Shown here: positions 15,308 through 23,892 of the stretch, one piece after another | Position numbering within the stretch: position 1 is the stretch's first letter | Layout: each line of letters begins with the position of its first letter | Assembly: GCA_016715985.1 (NCBI GenBank) | Contig: JADJXD010000001.1 | Location: 868,001 to 932,000 of the forward strand | DNA from: Saprospiraceae bacterium | GTDB lineage: Bacteria; Bacteroidota; Bacteroidia; Chitinophagales; Saprospiraceae | Reading direction: 5' to 3' | Length of the DNA: 64,000 nt | The notes under the pieces: generated by a model | The model's input: the letters and a program-made list of their open reading frames with translations, nothing else | Database searches by the model: none | What the model was told of the DNA's origin: nothing | Program-made: the position numbers and the translations under genes

Positions 15308-18300
15308 TCATTTTATAATTATAAAAGGTTTTGATTCAGAACTTTTTTGGGTATCAAGTCGTAAAAAATAACTGCCCGGCAACAGATTTTCCAGATTAAG
15401 TTCTTTTATTTTATCCTCTTCGCGATTATTTAAAATACTTTCACGATAAACAACTTTACCTCCCCTGTCATAAATACTCAATCCGATATTCTCTTCTTTG
15501 AAGTCGTGATTTAAAATTAACCTTCCAGTAGTAGGATTTGGAAAAATGCTAAACGCTTCTGACAATTCTGTTTTCGATCTGAATGAAAGTTGATTTACCT
15601 TCACAATGCGTTCAATTTCAACACCATCTGATTTCATTGCCTTAATGATAATATTGCCTGAGATAATATCATTGGTTTCGTTTCTCGATAGTGTCAATGT
15701 AAGTTTACGGTCACCTTTACCATTTTGCGCATTGATATTTAACCCATCATGTCCTGTAACCTGAGCTGTCCATGATAAATCAGTTTTGATTTGAATATTT
15801 ATATTGTTAACAGTAGTATATTCAAATGGAAAAAGTGTGATTTCAGAAGGATTTACATTTAGATATTCAGCCGTTCTTGAAGGTTGATTGATAAAAATAA
15901 AAGTAGAATCCTGTCCATTATTATAAATCAGTTTGACCCTTGCATACCGGTTGAGAATACCATTGTTTTGTTTTGCTTCGAATATTATTTGTCTGAAAGG
16001 AGCGAAAGTAGTAGCATTGGAGCTTTTGACAGACAGCCATTGTTTATCCTGAATATCAATCAACAAATTAGTGTTGGGATCAAATACGGAATTTGTAAGT
16101 ATAAAAGTATGAATATCTCCTCCAAGATATGGCACAATAAAACTACTGTCCTGCGAGTACAGGTTGGGCTCGCGATAGACAAGAAGTTGTATATTTTGTG
16201 AACCCTTCTGATTTACTTCTACAAAAATCCCTTCCTCTCCACCATTCGGAAAAATAGACAGAACACCCTGTATATCAATTGGTAATCTATTAATATTGGA
16301 ACATACTGTTACGGTCGATGGTCCTTTTCCGGAAGATGGTGTCATACTTTCCAGAATATCATAGGATGGGTCAAAATTCTGATAAAGCAGATCCCATGTG
16401 TCATCCGGCCCGCAAATAATGCTGATCTCCTGACAACTTGCCGGAGCATCGTCAAAGATTACACTTGTCGGATTAACAATAAAGTTATGTGCACTGCTTT
16501 GAGCAATCGGAGCACGCCACAAGCCTCTGCCATATGTAGCTGCATATAAATACCCCTCATTGTAAGCTATCTCTATGTCCCTTACCATAGTATTGGGAAG
16601 TAAGTTGCCATATCTCTGCCATTCCTGTTCATCTTTGGTCTTAAAGAAAACACCCAGATCTGTGCCAACATACATATGACCTGTTTCTTTGTGAATTTCA
16701 ATATCCAATACCGGGATATTAGGCAGATTGGAAGCTATAGATTGAAAAGAACTACCACCGTTAACGGAAACTAATAAATGTTTGGACGCTACATAACCGC
16801 CCAAAGAAAGATAAAGTTTGTTGGCATCCAAAGGATCTGCTTTCACATTGGTTATCGGGCTTGTTCTATCAGTGGAATAAATTTGATTCCACGAACTTCC
16901 TCCATTTGATGTCTTAAAAAGTTTAGTTCTTGTAGCTGCATACATAACCTGTGTATTAGTCTGAGAAATTTCAAGATTTTCGATTCTCTCATCAGATGAC
17001 AACACCGGAGAAATAGCCTGCCAGGTATCACCTCTGTTGTCTGATCGCCAAACCTGGGTCATGCCAATAAAAATTGTGAGTGGGTTTTGTGGATGTAAAA
17101 TAAAAGGTGTAAGCCAGGCACCTTTTCCTTGTTCGGGGTGATTCTCAACGATATTATCCATTGTTTGCCAGTTATCCGTGGTCCTGTAAATAGCTTGACC
17201 ATTCACATAGGAACCGTATTTTATATTTGGATTTATAGGATCGATAATACAATGCATCCCGTCACCTCCGGTTACATCCCTCCATTTTCCATTCTCTAAA
17301 TTTTTACTTCCATTGTCCTGTAAGCCTGTCATAACGTCCGCAGGACGCTGTTGAGATACTGAAAGCTTGTACATCTGAGAAATTACCAGCCCATCTGAAA
17401 TATTCACCCAAGTTGTTCCTCCATTTTCTGTATAATCGATTCCCCCATCATTGCACTCAAATAATCTGTTAGGTTTTAATGGGTGATAATGAAAATTGTG
17501 TTTGTCAGCATGTACAACAGGAGCATTTACAGTATTTTGTGATGGAAAAGGACTCCAAAAATTGGCTACAGTAGGAATTCCGCTATTAATCTTCCAGCTG
17601 ATGACACCACCTACATACATTTCTGCAGGATTATTGACTATGAATGAAAGATCGTACGAACCCTGGCCTGAAGGATCAGATGGATCGCCGGAATCTTCCC
17701 AACCCAACAAATTGATATTCTCACCACTCAAAATCCAATCCCGATTTGTACCTTCAAAATAGGATAAACTATGAAAACCTTGTGACAAATGGCTAGCAAG
17801 TGTATAAAAGCCATTAGGCCTGCTTTTTGTCACTGCGATATTGACCCGATCAACACTGAATTCGCTTGGACTGTCATTAAATGTGTAATATAAATTCCAC
17901 AATGTTCCGCCGTTTTGGCTGATAAAAAGTCTTGATATGAAATCCGGACTTTGGCTGCCGAATGTTGCAGCATAAAGAATACCGGGATTGGATGGGTGAA
18001 ATTCCACATCGCAAAACCAACCAGTCAAAGTCCTCTGGGCTGTATTCAAACCGTCAGAAGAATGGTAAATTCCATCTGAAGTGGCTAAAACTATATGGTT
18101 CGGATCATTGGGATTCATGATCATTCGGTATATATTAAAGCCCTGTGACATCTCAAACTTAGGTTGTACCGAAGTCCAGGATTGGCCCCCATTGACAGAC
18201 TTAAGAACACCAATAGATGCATTATCCCGTGCTCCGCCATCTGCATCTCCTGTAGCGATGTATATAATTTCAGGATTTTGGGGATGAACCAATATATCAC

Positions 18301-18799
18301 TTACCCCTAAATTCGGAAGTCCATCTGTCATTGTGTTCCAGGTCTTACCATCGTCGGTTGTCTTCCACAATCCCCCGATAGGTGTTCCTGCCCAGTATGT
18401 ATCCGGGTCAGTAGGGTGAAAACCAAGACAATTTACTCTCCCGATACCTGAATATCCTCCCTCTGATGTATTAGGTCCTAAACTTTCCCATGGGATATTA
18501 TTTCGAAGTTCTGATGGTTTATTATTTCTGTCAAAACTTTGCAGTTCCTGATAAGTATATAATGGACTTTGAGATCTTCCGTCAGGCAATAATCGTTCGC
18601 GTTCTAAGTAAGCCCATCTTAAAAACTGTTTATAACCTTTACCTTTTGTAACTTTTTTGTCTTTCCAGTATGCTTCAAAATAATTTACTCTTTCTTCATA
18701 AGTTAACTTTGATGCGTTGACGCCAATCGGATACCACTGTTGACTTTGTAAGCTGAAAGTGATTAAAAATAAGATAATCGTTAAAATTCGTCGATACAT
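15308..18799 (-). CDS. Secreted BNR/sortilin-like beta-propeller protein with T9SS sorting domain
   Basis: I choose the start at 18799 (MYRRILTIILFLITFSLQSQ), which gives a clean signal peptide. The longer frame from 18868 would run through the promoter motif at 18841-18866. The roughly 1160-residue protein has many Asp-box/BNR repeats of the VPS10-sortilin type (GLWKTTDDGKTWN, GVLKSVNGGQSW, IYRTTDNWQT, VWRSDNRGDTWQ, LFKTSNGGSSWN), forming one or two propellers. Ig-like modules follow. The type A T9SS C-terminal domain (FSIFPNPTTGRLIL ... GSYFLRLDTQKSSESKPFIIIK) targets it to the cell surface. Such propellers bind protein or glycan; the ligand is unknown. Confidence 0.88.
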   Translation of the reverse strand: MYRRILTIILFLITFSLQSQQWYPIGVNASKLTYEERVNYFEAYWKDKKVTKGKGYKQFLRWAYLERERLLPDGRSQSPLYTYQELQSFDRNNKPSELRNNIPWESLGPNTSEGGYSGIGRVNCLGFHPTDPDTYWAGTPIGGLWKTTDDGKTWNTMTDGLPNLGVSDILVHPQNPEIIYIATGDADGGARDNASIGVLKSVNGGQSWTSVQPKFEMSQGFNIYRMIMNPNDPNHIVLATSDGIYHSSDGLNTAQRTLTGWFCDVEFHPSNPGILYAATFGSQSPDFISRLFISQNGGTLWNLYYTFNDSPSEFSVDRVNIAVTKSRPNGFYTLASHLSQGFHSLSYFEGTNRDWILSGENINLLGWEDSGDPSDPSGQGSYDLSFIVNNPAEMYVGGVISWKINSGIPTVANFWSPFPSQNTVNAPVVHADKHNFHYHPLKPNRLFECNDGGIDYTENGGTTWVNISDGLVISQMYKLSVSQQRPADVMTGLQDNGSKNLENGKWRDVTGGDGMHCIIDPINPNIKYGSYVNGQAIYRTTDNWQTMDNIVENHPEQGKGAWLTPFILHPQNPLTIFIGMTQVWRSDNRGDTWQAISPVLSSDERIENLEISQTNTQVMYAATRTKLFKTSNGGSSWNQIYSTDRTSPITNVKADPLDANKLYLSLGGYVASKHLLVSVNGGSSFQSIASNLPNIPVLDIEIHKETGHMYVGTDLGVFFKTKDEQEWQRYGNLLPNTMVRDIEIAYNEGYLYAATYGRGLWRAPIAQSSAHNFIVNPTSVIFDDAPASCQEISIICGPDDTWDLLYQNFDPSYDILESMTPSSGKGPSTVTVCSNINRLPIDIQGVLSIFPNGGEEGIFVEVNQKGSQNIQLLVYREPNLYSQDSSFIVPYLGGDIHTFILTNSVFDPNTNLLIDIQDKQWLSVKSSNATTFAPFRQIIFEAKQNNGILNRYARVKLIYNNGQDSTFIFINQPSRTAEYLNVNPSEITLFPFEYTTVNNINIQIKTDLSWTAQVTGHDGLNINAQNGKGDRKLTLTLSRNETNDIISGNIIIKAMKSDGVEIERIVKVNQLSFRSKTELSEAFSIFPNPTTGRLILNHDFKEENIGLSIYDRGGKVVYRESILNNREEDKIKELNLENLLPGSYFLRLDTQKSSESKPFIIIK

Positions 18800-18840
18800 T
18801 GCTATATTTTTTGGTGATATAAAGTAATTATCGATGATTA

Positions 18841-18866
18841 ATATGGGGATAACTTGAAAAGTACCC
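18841..18866 (-). promoter_or_regulatory. Shared GGGTACTTTT...TATCCCCATAT motif, copy B
   Basis: On the minus strand, 41 bases before the chosen ATG of the BNR/T9SS gene, it reads GGGTACTTTT then CAAG then TTATCCCCATAT. It aligns gap-free with the motif upstream of the 1008 gene. The GGGTA and TATCCC halves form a loose dyad. A second GGGTAC lies on the plus strand at 18892-18897. Confidence 0.45.
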
Positions 18867-19079
18867 AACCGGAATTATTTATTTTAAAATCGGGTACAAG
18901 ATTGGGTGAACTTTGAGCTTCACTTTTTATAATTTGAACTCATACTTTTAAATTAAACCAAAGGCAAAAAGACAATCAGGAATTGTAATTGCAATTTCAT
19001 TAACTTAATTTTGCAGGACTTCTTAGTAACTCTTTTCGTATACAAAATAAATTTGAAATCCTAATAAAAAATAATCATT

Positions 19080-19111
19080 GTTGCACATTTTGGATTTCAT
19101 AACTATATTTG
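19080..19111 (+). promoter_or_regulatory. Candidate Bacteroidota-type promoter for the DUF3667 gene
   Basis: GTTG (19080-19083) is followed after exactly 20 bases by TATATTTG (19104-19111). This fits the Bacteroidota primary sigma pattern TTTG-N19-21-TAnnTTTG. It sits about 116 bases before the ATG at 19227. Apart from this and the minus-strand motif at 18841-18866, I see nothing in the 18800-19226 divergent gap. Confidence 0.4.
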
Positions 19112-19226
19112 TTTTTGCTAATTATTTATGACAAAATAAATGAAACAAATGGGTTATGCTATTGTAAGTAATTTGTCAGGCAGCTAAGAATACAGGTAAT
19201 TTTTTATTTAAAAGTTTTAGGTACAA

Positions 19227-20051
19227 ATGGAGAAATGTAAAAACTGTAATTCTGAATTCGAAGGCAATTACTGTAATAATTGCGGACAAAAGGCATTTGT
19301 TGCTTCTGACAAATATATTAAAAACATACTGAGAGAAATTTTTTATTTCTTTACCAATTTTGACAATGGATTTCTACATACCATTTTTACAATCATCGTA
19401 AAACCAGGGCAATTAACCATTGATTATTGTGCGGGTAAACAAAAAACATTTTTTAAACCCATTTCCCTGTACTTTTTATTGGTTGTAATTTATCTGCTTT
19501 TTCCTCTTTTCTCAGGATTAAATCAAGACCTAAAGTACTATAAAGGTAATTTTCTTTTTGGATCCATTATTGAAAATCAAATTACAAAAAAACTTGAAAA
19601 TCAGAATTTAACTTTTGAAGAATTGAGTGCACAGTTTAAACCAAAATCAGAAGTAACTTCTAAAGCAGCCCTTTTTCTTTTTATCCTGATGTCAGTCGTT
19701 TTCATCAGGATACTTTTTTTTAGGAACAAACGCTTCCTTTACGACAATTTAATATTATCCGCTGAGATAAACATTTTTTATTTGTTGGTACTTTTTATTC
19801 TATTACCTATAGTAATTTTATTAATTTCTTCTGTGTTTGGAATGGACGAATCTTTCATCTATGATGAATTAATAGCATTCATGTTTATTTTTCTGTTTGG
19901 TATTTATTGCACTGTCCTGTTCAAACGAATATTTTGCCAAAAATGGTGGCTGTCGTCTATCAAAGGAATAACTTTTTCTCTTTTACATGCTTTGTTCTTT
20001 ATTACAATTTATCGTTTTATAGTTTTTATCCTGACGTTTTTACAACTTTGA
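19227..20051 (+). CDS. DUF3667 family membrane protein with N-terminal zinc ribbon
   Basis: This is a 274-residue protein. The first 20 residues form a zinc ribbon, CKNC-x8-CNNC followed by GQKA. Next comes the family signature around the first membrane helix (FDNGFLHTIFTIIVKPGQLTIDYCAGKQKTFFKPISLYFLL), then four to five further hydrophobic helices. This layout is characteristic of the DUF3667 family, which is widespread in Bacteroidota and of unknown function. It is transcribed alone and ends in the hairpin at 20157-20198. Length is normal for the family. Confidence 0.85.
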   Translation: MEKCKNCNSEFEGNYCNNCGQKAFVASDKYIKNILREIFYFFTNFDNGFLHTIFTIIVKPGQLTIDYCAGKQKTFFKPISLYFLLVVIYLLFPLFSGLNQDLKYYKGNFLFGSIIENQITKKLENQNLTFEELSAQFKPKSEVTSKAALFLFILMSVVFIRILFFRNKRFLYDNLILSAEINIFYLLVLFILLPIVILLISSVFGMDESFIYDELIAFMFIFLFGIYCTVLFKRIFCQKWWLSSIKGITFSLLHALFFITIYRFIVFILTFLQL

Positions 20052-20156
20052 AAGGATACCTGATTTTACAAATGTAGTTACAACAAGATGCTGCGATAAT
20101 TTTATTTTTTACTTTTTTCAAAGCAGGTCATTTTGTTAAATGGAAATCCAAAAAAA

Positions 20157-20198
20157 GAAAGCGTTTAAATGATACTTTATTCCCATTTAAGCGCTTTC
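20157..20198. terminator. Bidirectional intrinsic terminator
   Basis: GAAAGCGTTTAAATG (20157-20171) pairs with CATTTAAGCGCTTTC (20184-20198) over 15 positions with one wobble and a 12-base loop. It is followed by ATTTTTT on the plus strand and preceded by AAAAAA, which reads as U-rich on the minus strand. It separates the converging DUF3667 and DoxX-like genes. Confidence 0.8.
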
Positions 20199-20203
20199 AT
20201 TTT

Positions 20204-20620
20204 TTAACCAATTATTCTTTTATCTTTTGCAACAAACTTTGCAAATGCCATCAATGCCCCCATGATCATAACGTTTCTGAAAACATTAACCATTTCTAGC
20301 TCTTGTTCTTTAGCGATGTCTGCGGTCATATTTTCTATACCCAGTTCATTACCCATAGCTCTCGGCAAATGAACCAAAATGGCCATCAACAGAACATATA
20401 AAGCCATCATTGTATAAGCCAATTTATCATACTTTCCTATAACAGAACTAATAATGAATAACAATATACAAACTAAAGTGAAGTAGTTCCAAAAGTAAGG
20501 AAATGGTATGTAATCAGGCACGAAAGCTGCACCAACATCCGGTTTACCAAGATGTAAACCTACATATAATAAAAAGGAGAGCGGAAAAATATATTTTCCT
20601 GCATTTAATATTTTGTCCAT
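20204..20620 (-). CDS. DoxX-like four-helix membrane protein
   Basis: This is a 138-residue protein with four hydrophobic helices: KYIFPLSFLLYVGLHLG, FWNYFTLVCILLFIISSVIG, LAYTMMALYVLLMAILVHLP and FRNVMIMGALMAFAKFVA. Layout and length fit the DoxX/DoxD superfamily of small membrane proteins, some of which are linked to quinone or thiosulfate metabolism. The assignment is by topology, so the substrate is unknown. It follows the YCII-domain gene by 11 bases and is the last gene before a strong terminator. The operon probably begins with the Crp/Fnr gene at 21630. Confidence 0.7.
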   Translation of the reverse strand: MDKILNAGKYIFPLSFLLYVGLHLGKPDVGAAFVPDYIPFPYFWNYFTLVCILLFIISSVIGKYDKLAYTMMALYVLLMAILVHLPRAMGNELGIENMTADIAKEQELEMVNVFRNVMIMGALMAFAKFVAKDKRIIG

Positions 20621-20631
20621 ATCTTATACTA

Positions 20632-20988
20632 TTAATGAGTTGGGAATGGAATCAGTGGTCGGATTTCGACAGAGCTATGAGGATATTTTAAAATCGGACA
20701 ATTTCTACCCCAACCTTCTACTTCTTCAGAACTTTCCGCTTTACATATTAAAAATCCTGAAACCAAAACGCTGTTGCTTTCTTTGTAAGGTTGCCCGATG
20801 GTAATACTATTACTTTCAATGATCGATGCTTCATACCGGACAGGTGCGGTACTCACCAATTTCCCCTGACTGGCTATGTTTCCAATCCATGATTGCCATT
20901 TGGGCATGTCTTCTGCCATATCCTGAGATGTTGCCAGATATCCGTTTTCTGCACTTGCATTTCGAAATAATAAAAGGTACTCTGTCAT
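20632..20988 (-). CDS. YCII-related (DGPF-like) domain protein
   Basis: This is a 118-residue protein. MTEYLLLFRNASAENG...MPKWQSWIGNIASQGKLVSTAPV matches the YCII-related dimeric alpha-beta barrel pattern: YLLLxR, then W..W...L...G.L......L. A typical SGFLICKAESSEEVEGW segment and a C-terminal VEIRPLIPF strand follow. Family members are small, often accompany sigma factors or sit in detox/stress operons, and lack an agreed function. It is sandwiched between a Crp/Fnr regulator (72 bases upstream) and a DoxX-like gene (11 bases downstream), suggesting a stress-responsive operon. Confidence 0.85.
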   Translation of the reverse strand: MTEYLLLFRNASAENGYLATSQDMAEDMPKWQSWIGNIASQGKLVSTAPVRYEASIIESNSITIGQPYKESNSVLVSGFLICKAESSEEVEGWGRNCPILKYPHSSVEIRPLIPFPTH

Positions 20989-21060
20989 TGTTTTACATTT
21001 TTAAGTGTGATTAATGATGCAAAGTTACCTGCGATATTTTTGACAGATGATGACAAAAGT

Positions 21061-21630
21061 CTATAATTTGGATTTCAAGCGGCTATATACATCTTTGTGA
21101 ATACCAAGATAGGATGCAATGAGTTTGCTGGATACTCTTGTCATTAAATTGGGTCGGTTTTCCATCAGCCATTTTATCCTGTCTAAAGCTGAAAGTGAAA
21201 TAAATGTATTGATACGATATACAGAGTTTGCGTAAGAAGCCTCTAGGATTTGTTTATAAACTTTGTCAAATTGTGGCACAGTTTCCATCATTTCCTGAAA
21301 ACCTTTTCTGTCTATGGCGAGTAAATGGCAAGGTTCGACAGTTCTGATATTTTCTTTGGCTGGTTGCCCGCTTCCAAAGCTGATTAGCTCGCTGCACCAA
21401 TGGTTTTCTACCACGATATCCCGGGTAGTTTCATTCATTTCATGGTCATAAACATAAACCTGCAAACAACCTTTGACAATAAAATATACATATTTACAAA
21501 CGTCGCCTTCTTTCAGAATCTGGTGATGCCTTTTTGTTTCTATGGGTTTGAATTTGGAAAGCACCAGATCCAAATGATCCAGGTCTCTGCCAAGCCTTTT
21601 TATAATATGTTCTTTTAAATATTCTTTCAT
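21061..21630 (-). CDS. Crp/Fnr family transcriptional regulator
   Basis: I place the start at 21630 (MKEYLKEHIIKRLG). The longer frame from 21702 adds 24 residues that do not fit the family. The roughly 190-residue protein has a cyclic-nucleotide-binding-like jelly roll: LKEGDVCKYVYFIVKGCLQVYV, then RDIVVENHWCSELISFGSGQPAKENIRTVEPCHLLAIDR. A helical dimer arm follows, then a short C-terminal helix-turn-helix (SSKLIASYLGIHKDVYSRLKS). It lacks the Cys cluster of Fnr. This is the compact form common in Bacteroidota. It probably regulates the YCII-DoxX pair behind it and possibly itself. Confidence 0.87.
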   Translation of the reverse strand: MKEYLKEHIIKRLGRDLDHLDLVLSKFKPIETKRHHQILKEGDVCKYVYFIVKGCLQVYVYDHEMNETTRDIVVENHWCSELISFGSGQPAKENIRTVEPCHLLAIDRKGFQEMMETVPQFDKVYKQILEASYANSVYRINTFISLSALDRIKWLMENRPNLMTRVSSKLIASYLGIHKDVYSRLKSKL

Positions 21631-21791
21631 AAGGTCACAGTAAAAAATCTGATACAATTTCAATAGACAAATGATAGAGTTTTTTGTTGAAGATAAATCC
21701 ATTTTTCAAGGACTCTATCAAGAGTGTTGAATGTCTAAGTCAAAGAAGTTATTTGAATCTTTGGTATAAAAGATGCAATAGAATTATTGTC

Positions 21792-21825
21792 TTCCAACAA
21801 ATTTTCGCAAAAATATTCCAACAAA
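21792..21825. repeat. Pair of 10-base direct repeats upstream of the Crp/Fnr gene
   Basis: TTCCAACAAA occurs at 21792-21801 and again at 21816-21825, a period of 24 bases, in the gap between the SulP gene end and the Crp/Fnr start. On the minus strand the repeat units read TTTGTTGGAA and lie upstream of the regulator gene. They may be regulator-binding half sites. Nothing else is seen in this gap. Confidence 0.35.
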
Positions 21826-21892
21826 AGTAAAACATCTTAAAACCCAATCAAATTGCATCGATCTAACATAACTTATGTCTTGTTGTAAAAAA

Positions 21893-23422
21893 TCAAATCT
21901 TATCCACCACCACCTTGTATGTCGGATCCTCAAGTACATTGACATCAATGATCTGTTCTGCATTTTTCAGCAATTTAAGGCAGTCTTTGCTTAAGTGGCG
22001 AAGGTGAACTTTTTTACCCAACTTCAAATATCTCTCCGTGATTTTATTGAGTGCTTCGATAGCAGACATATCGACAACACGGCTTTCTTTGAAGTCAATA
22101 ATAACTTCAGCCGGATCATTGAGCACATCAAATTTTTCGTTGAACAAGGTTACAGAACCAAAAAATAATGGTCCGTATATTTCGTAATGTTTGATGCCAT
22201 TGTCGTCGGTATATTTTCGGGCCCTGATACGTTTGGCATTGTCCCATGCAAATACCAAAGCAGCAATGATTACCCCGATAATAACTGCCAATGCAAGGTT
22301 GTGCAGAAATACAGTAACCAATGTCACGACGACCATGACGAAAATGTCTGATTGCGGCATTCTTTTAAAGGTCCTGAGACTTGCCCATTCAAAAGTTCCG
22401 ATAGCCACCATGATCATCAGTCCTGTGAGTGCAGCCATAGGCACTTTTTCGATTAAGGATGAACCAAACATTACAAAGACTAACAACATTACAGAAGCCA
22501 CAATTCCGGAAAGTCTTGCCCTTGCACCATTAGAAACATTGATAAGACTTTGACCGATCATCGCACAACCACCCATTCCGGAAAAGAATCCGGAAAGAAT
22601 ATTGGCAGCTCCCTGAGCTACTGCTTCTTTATTGCCACGACCACGGGTTTCTGTGATTTCATCGACAATATTGAGTGTCAATAAACTCTCAATAAGTCCT
22701 ACTCCGGCAACTATCACTGCATAAGGAAAAATAAGTGACAAAGTCTCCGGAGAATAAGAAATATCGGGAATGTGAAATGGGGGAAATCCACCGCTGATAG
22801 AAGCAATATCACCAACGGTTTTGGTGTCTATACCTAAAGCTGCTACCAATCCAAATACTGTTAAAATGGCTACTAATGAAGCAGGAACCGATTTGGTAAT
22901 TTTTGGCAAACCCCATATAATCAGCATCGTAAGGAATACCAATCCTGTCAAAATAAAAAGTTCATTGCCTGTCAGCCAATGACCATCTGTGCTTTTAAAC
23001 TGATCCAATTGCGACATAAAAATAATGATAGCCAGTCCGTTAACAAAGCCAAAAATCACCGGGTGCGGTACCAATCGTATTAGCTTTCCCATACGCAAAA
23101 AACCAGCTGCCATCTGAATCAAACCCGCCAGGATGACGGTAGCAAAAATATATTCAACCCCATGAGAATTTGCCAAAGTTACCAAAACAACCGCAATCGC
23201 TCCTGTGGCTCCTGAAATCATACCCGGTCTGCCTCCGAATAAGGATGTCACCAATCCCATCATAAAAGCAGCATACAATCCAGTCAGCGGAGAAAGACCA
23301 GCAATTAATGCAAAAGCCACGGCCTCAGGCACCAATGCCAAAGCAACTGTCAATCCTGAAAGTACTTCTGTTTTATAGTTTACTTTTTGTTTAAAGTCAA
23401 ATAGATTAAGGTACTGTGTCAT
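21893..23422 (-). CDS. SulP family inorganic anion transporter with STAS domain
   Basis: This is a 509-residue protein. The N-terminus carries the SulP signature (GLTVALALVPEAVAFALIAGLSPLTGLYAAFMMGLVTSLFGGRPGMISGATGA) and about ten to twelve membrane helices follow, with QGAANILSGFFSGMGGCAMIGQS in the middle. The C-terminal STAS domain (about residues 410-505) has VIIDFKESRVVDMSAIEALNKI. Family members import sulfate, bicarbonate or other anions, usually driven by Na+ or H+; the substrate here cannot be read from sequence. It is transcribed alone. Confidence 0.92.
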   Translation of the reverse strand: MTQYLNLFDFKQKVNYKTEVLSGLTVALALVPEAVAFALIAGLSPLTGLYAAFMMGLVTSLFGGRPGMISGATGAIAVVLVTLANSHGVEYIFATVILAGLIQMAAGFLRMGKLIRLVPHPVIFGFVNGLAIIIFMSQLDQFKSTDGHWLTGNELFILTGLVFLTMLIIWGLPKITKSVPASLVAILTVFGLVAALGIDTKTVGDIASISGGFPPFHIPDISYSPETLSLIFPYAVIVAGVGLIESLLTLNIVDEITETRGRGNKEAVAQGAANILSGFFSGMGGCAMIGQSLINVSNGARARLSGIVASVMLLVFVMFGSSLIEKVPMAALTGLMIMVAIGTFEWASLRTFKRMPQSDIFVMVVVTLVTVFLHNLALAVIIGVIIAALVFAWDNAKRIRARKYTDDNGIKHYEIYGPLFFGSVTLFNEKFDVLNDPAEVIIDFKESRVVDMSAIEALNKITERYLKLGKKVHLRHLSKDCLKLLKNAEQIIDVNVLEDPTYKVVVDKI

Positions 23423-23892
23423 TTCCTTTAAAATTTTATAATTGATTCCGGTTTTTTAAAACTTGTCCAACTGACAGACAGAATGAAATGTGTATTTTTT
23501 AAAAGAATTATTTTTTATTTAAAAATAACGACTTAAGGAGTTTAATTTCTGCGCAAAGCTAATTTTTTATTCTGATACAAAGGTTTTTAAAACCACTTTG
23601 TAGAATTTTATTCTGCATAATCAAACGAATTATCATGTTATATTCGTGTACAATTGAAGAATGAATGTATGTGATTAAGGGTTTTCAATAAACTTGAACA
23701 AAATTCACGCAATCAAATATAAGCGTTTGGTAAACTATTATCTGAATGTTAATCAAAATCAAGGATAAAAACAGAACGTAAAGACTTAATTTAATGTGAA
23801 TTTGAGATAATTTTGTCACGATTTTTGCATTTTTTAGCAAAAATCACGCCAAAATTAGGTGCTATTTCCATTTTTGACCCCGGGTTCAAACC

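Noticed and set aside
18800..18868. Longer N-terminus of the BNR/T9SS protein
   Set aside because: It would run through the shared promoter-like motif and place a hydrophobic stretch before the true signal peptide.
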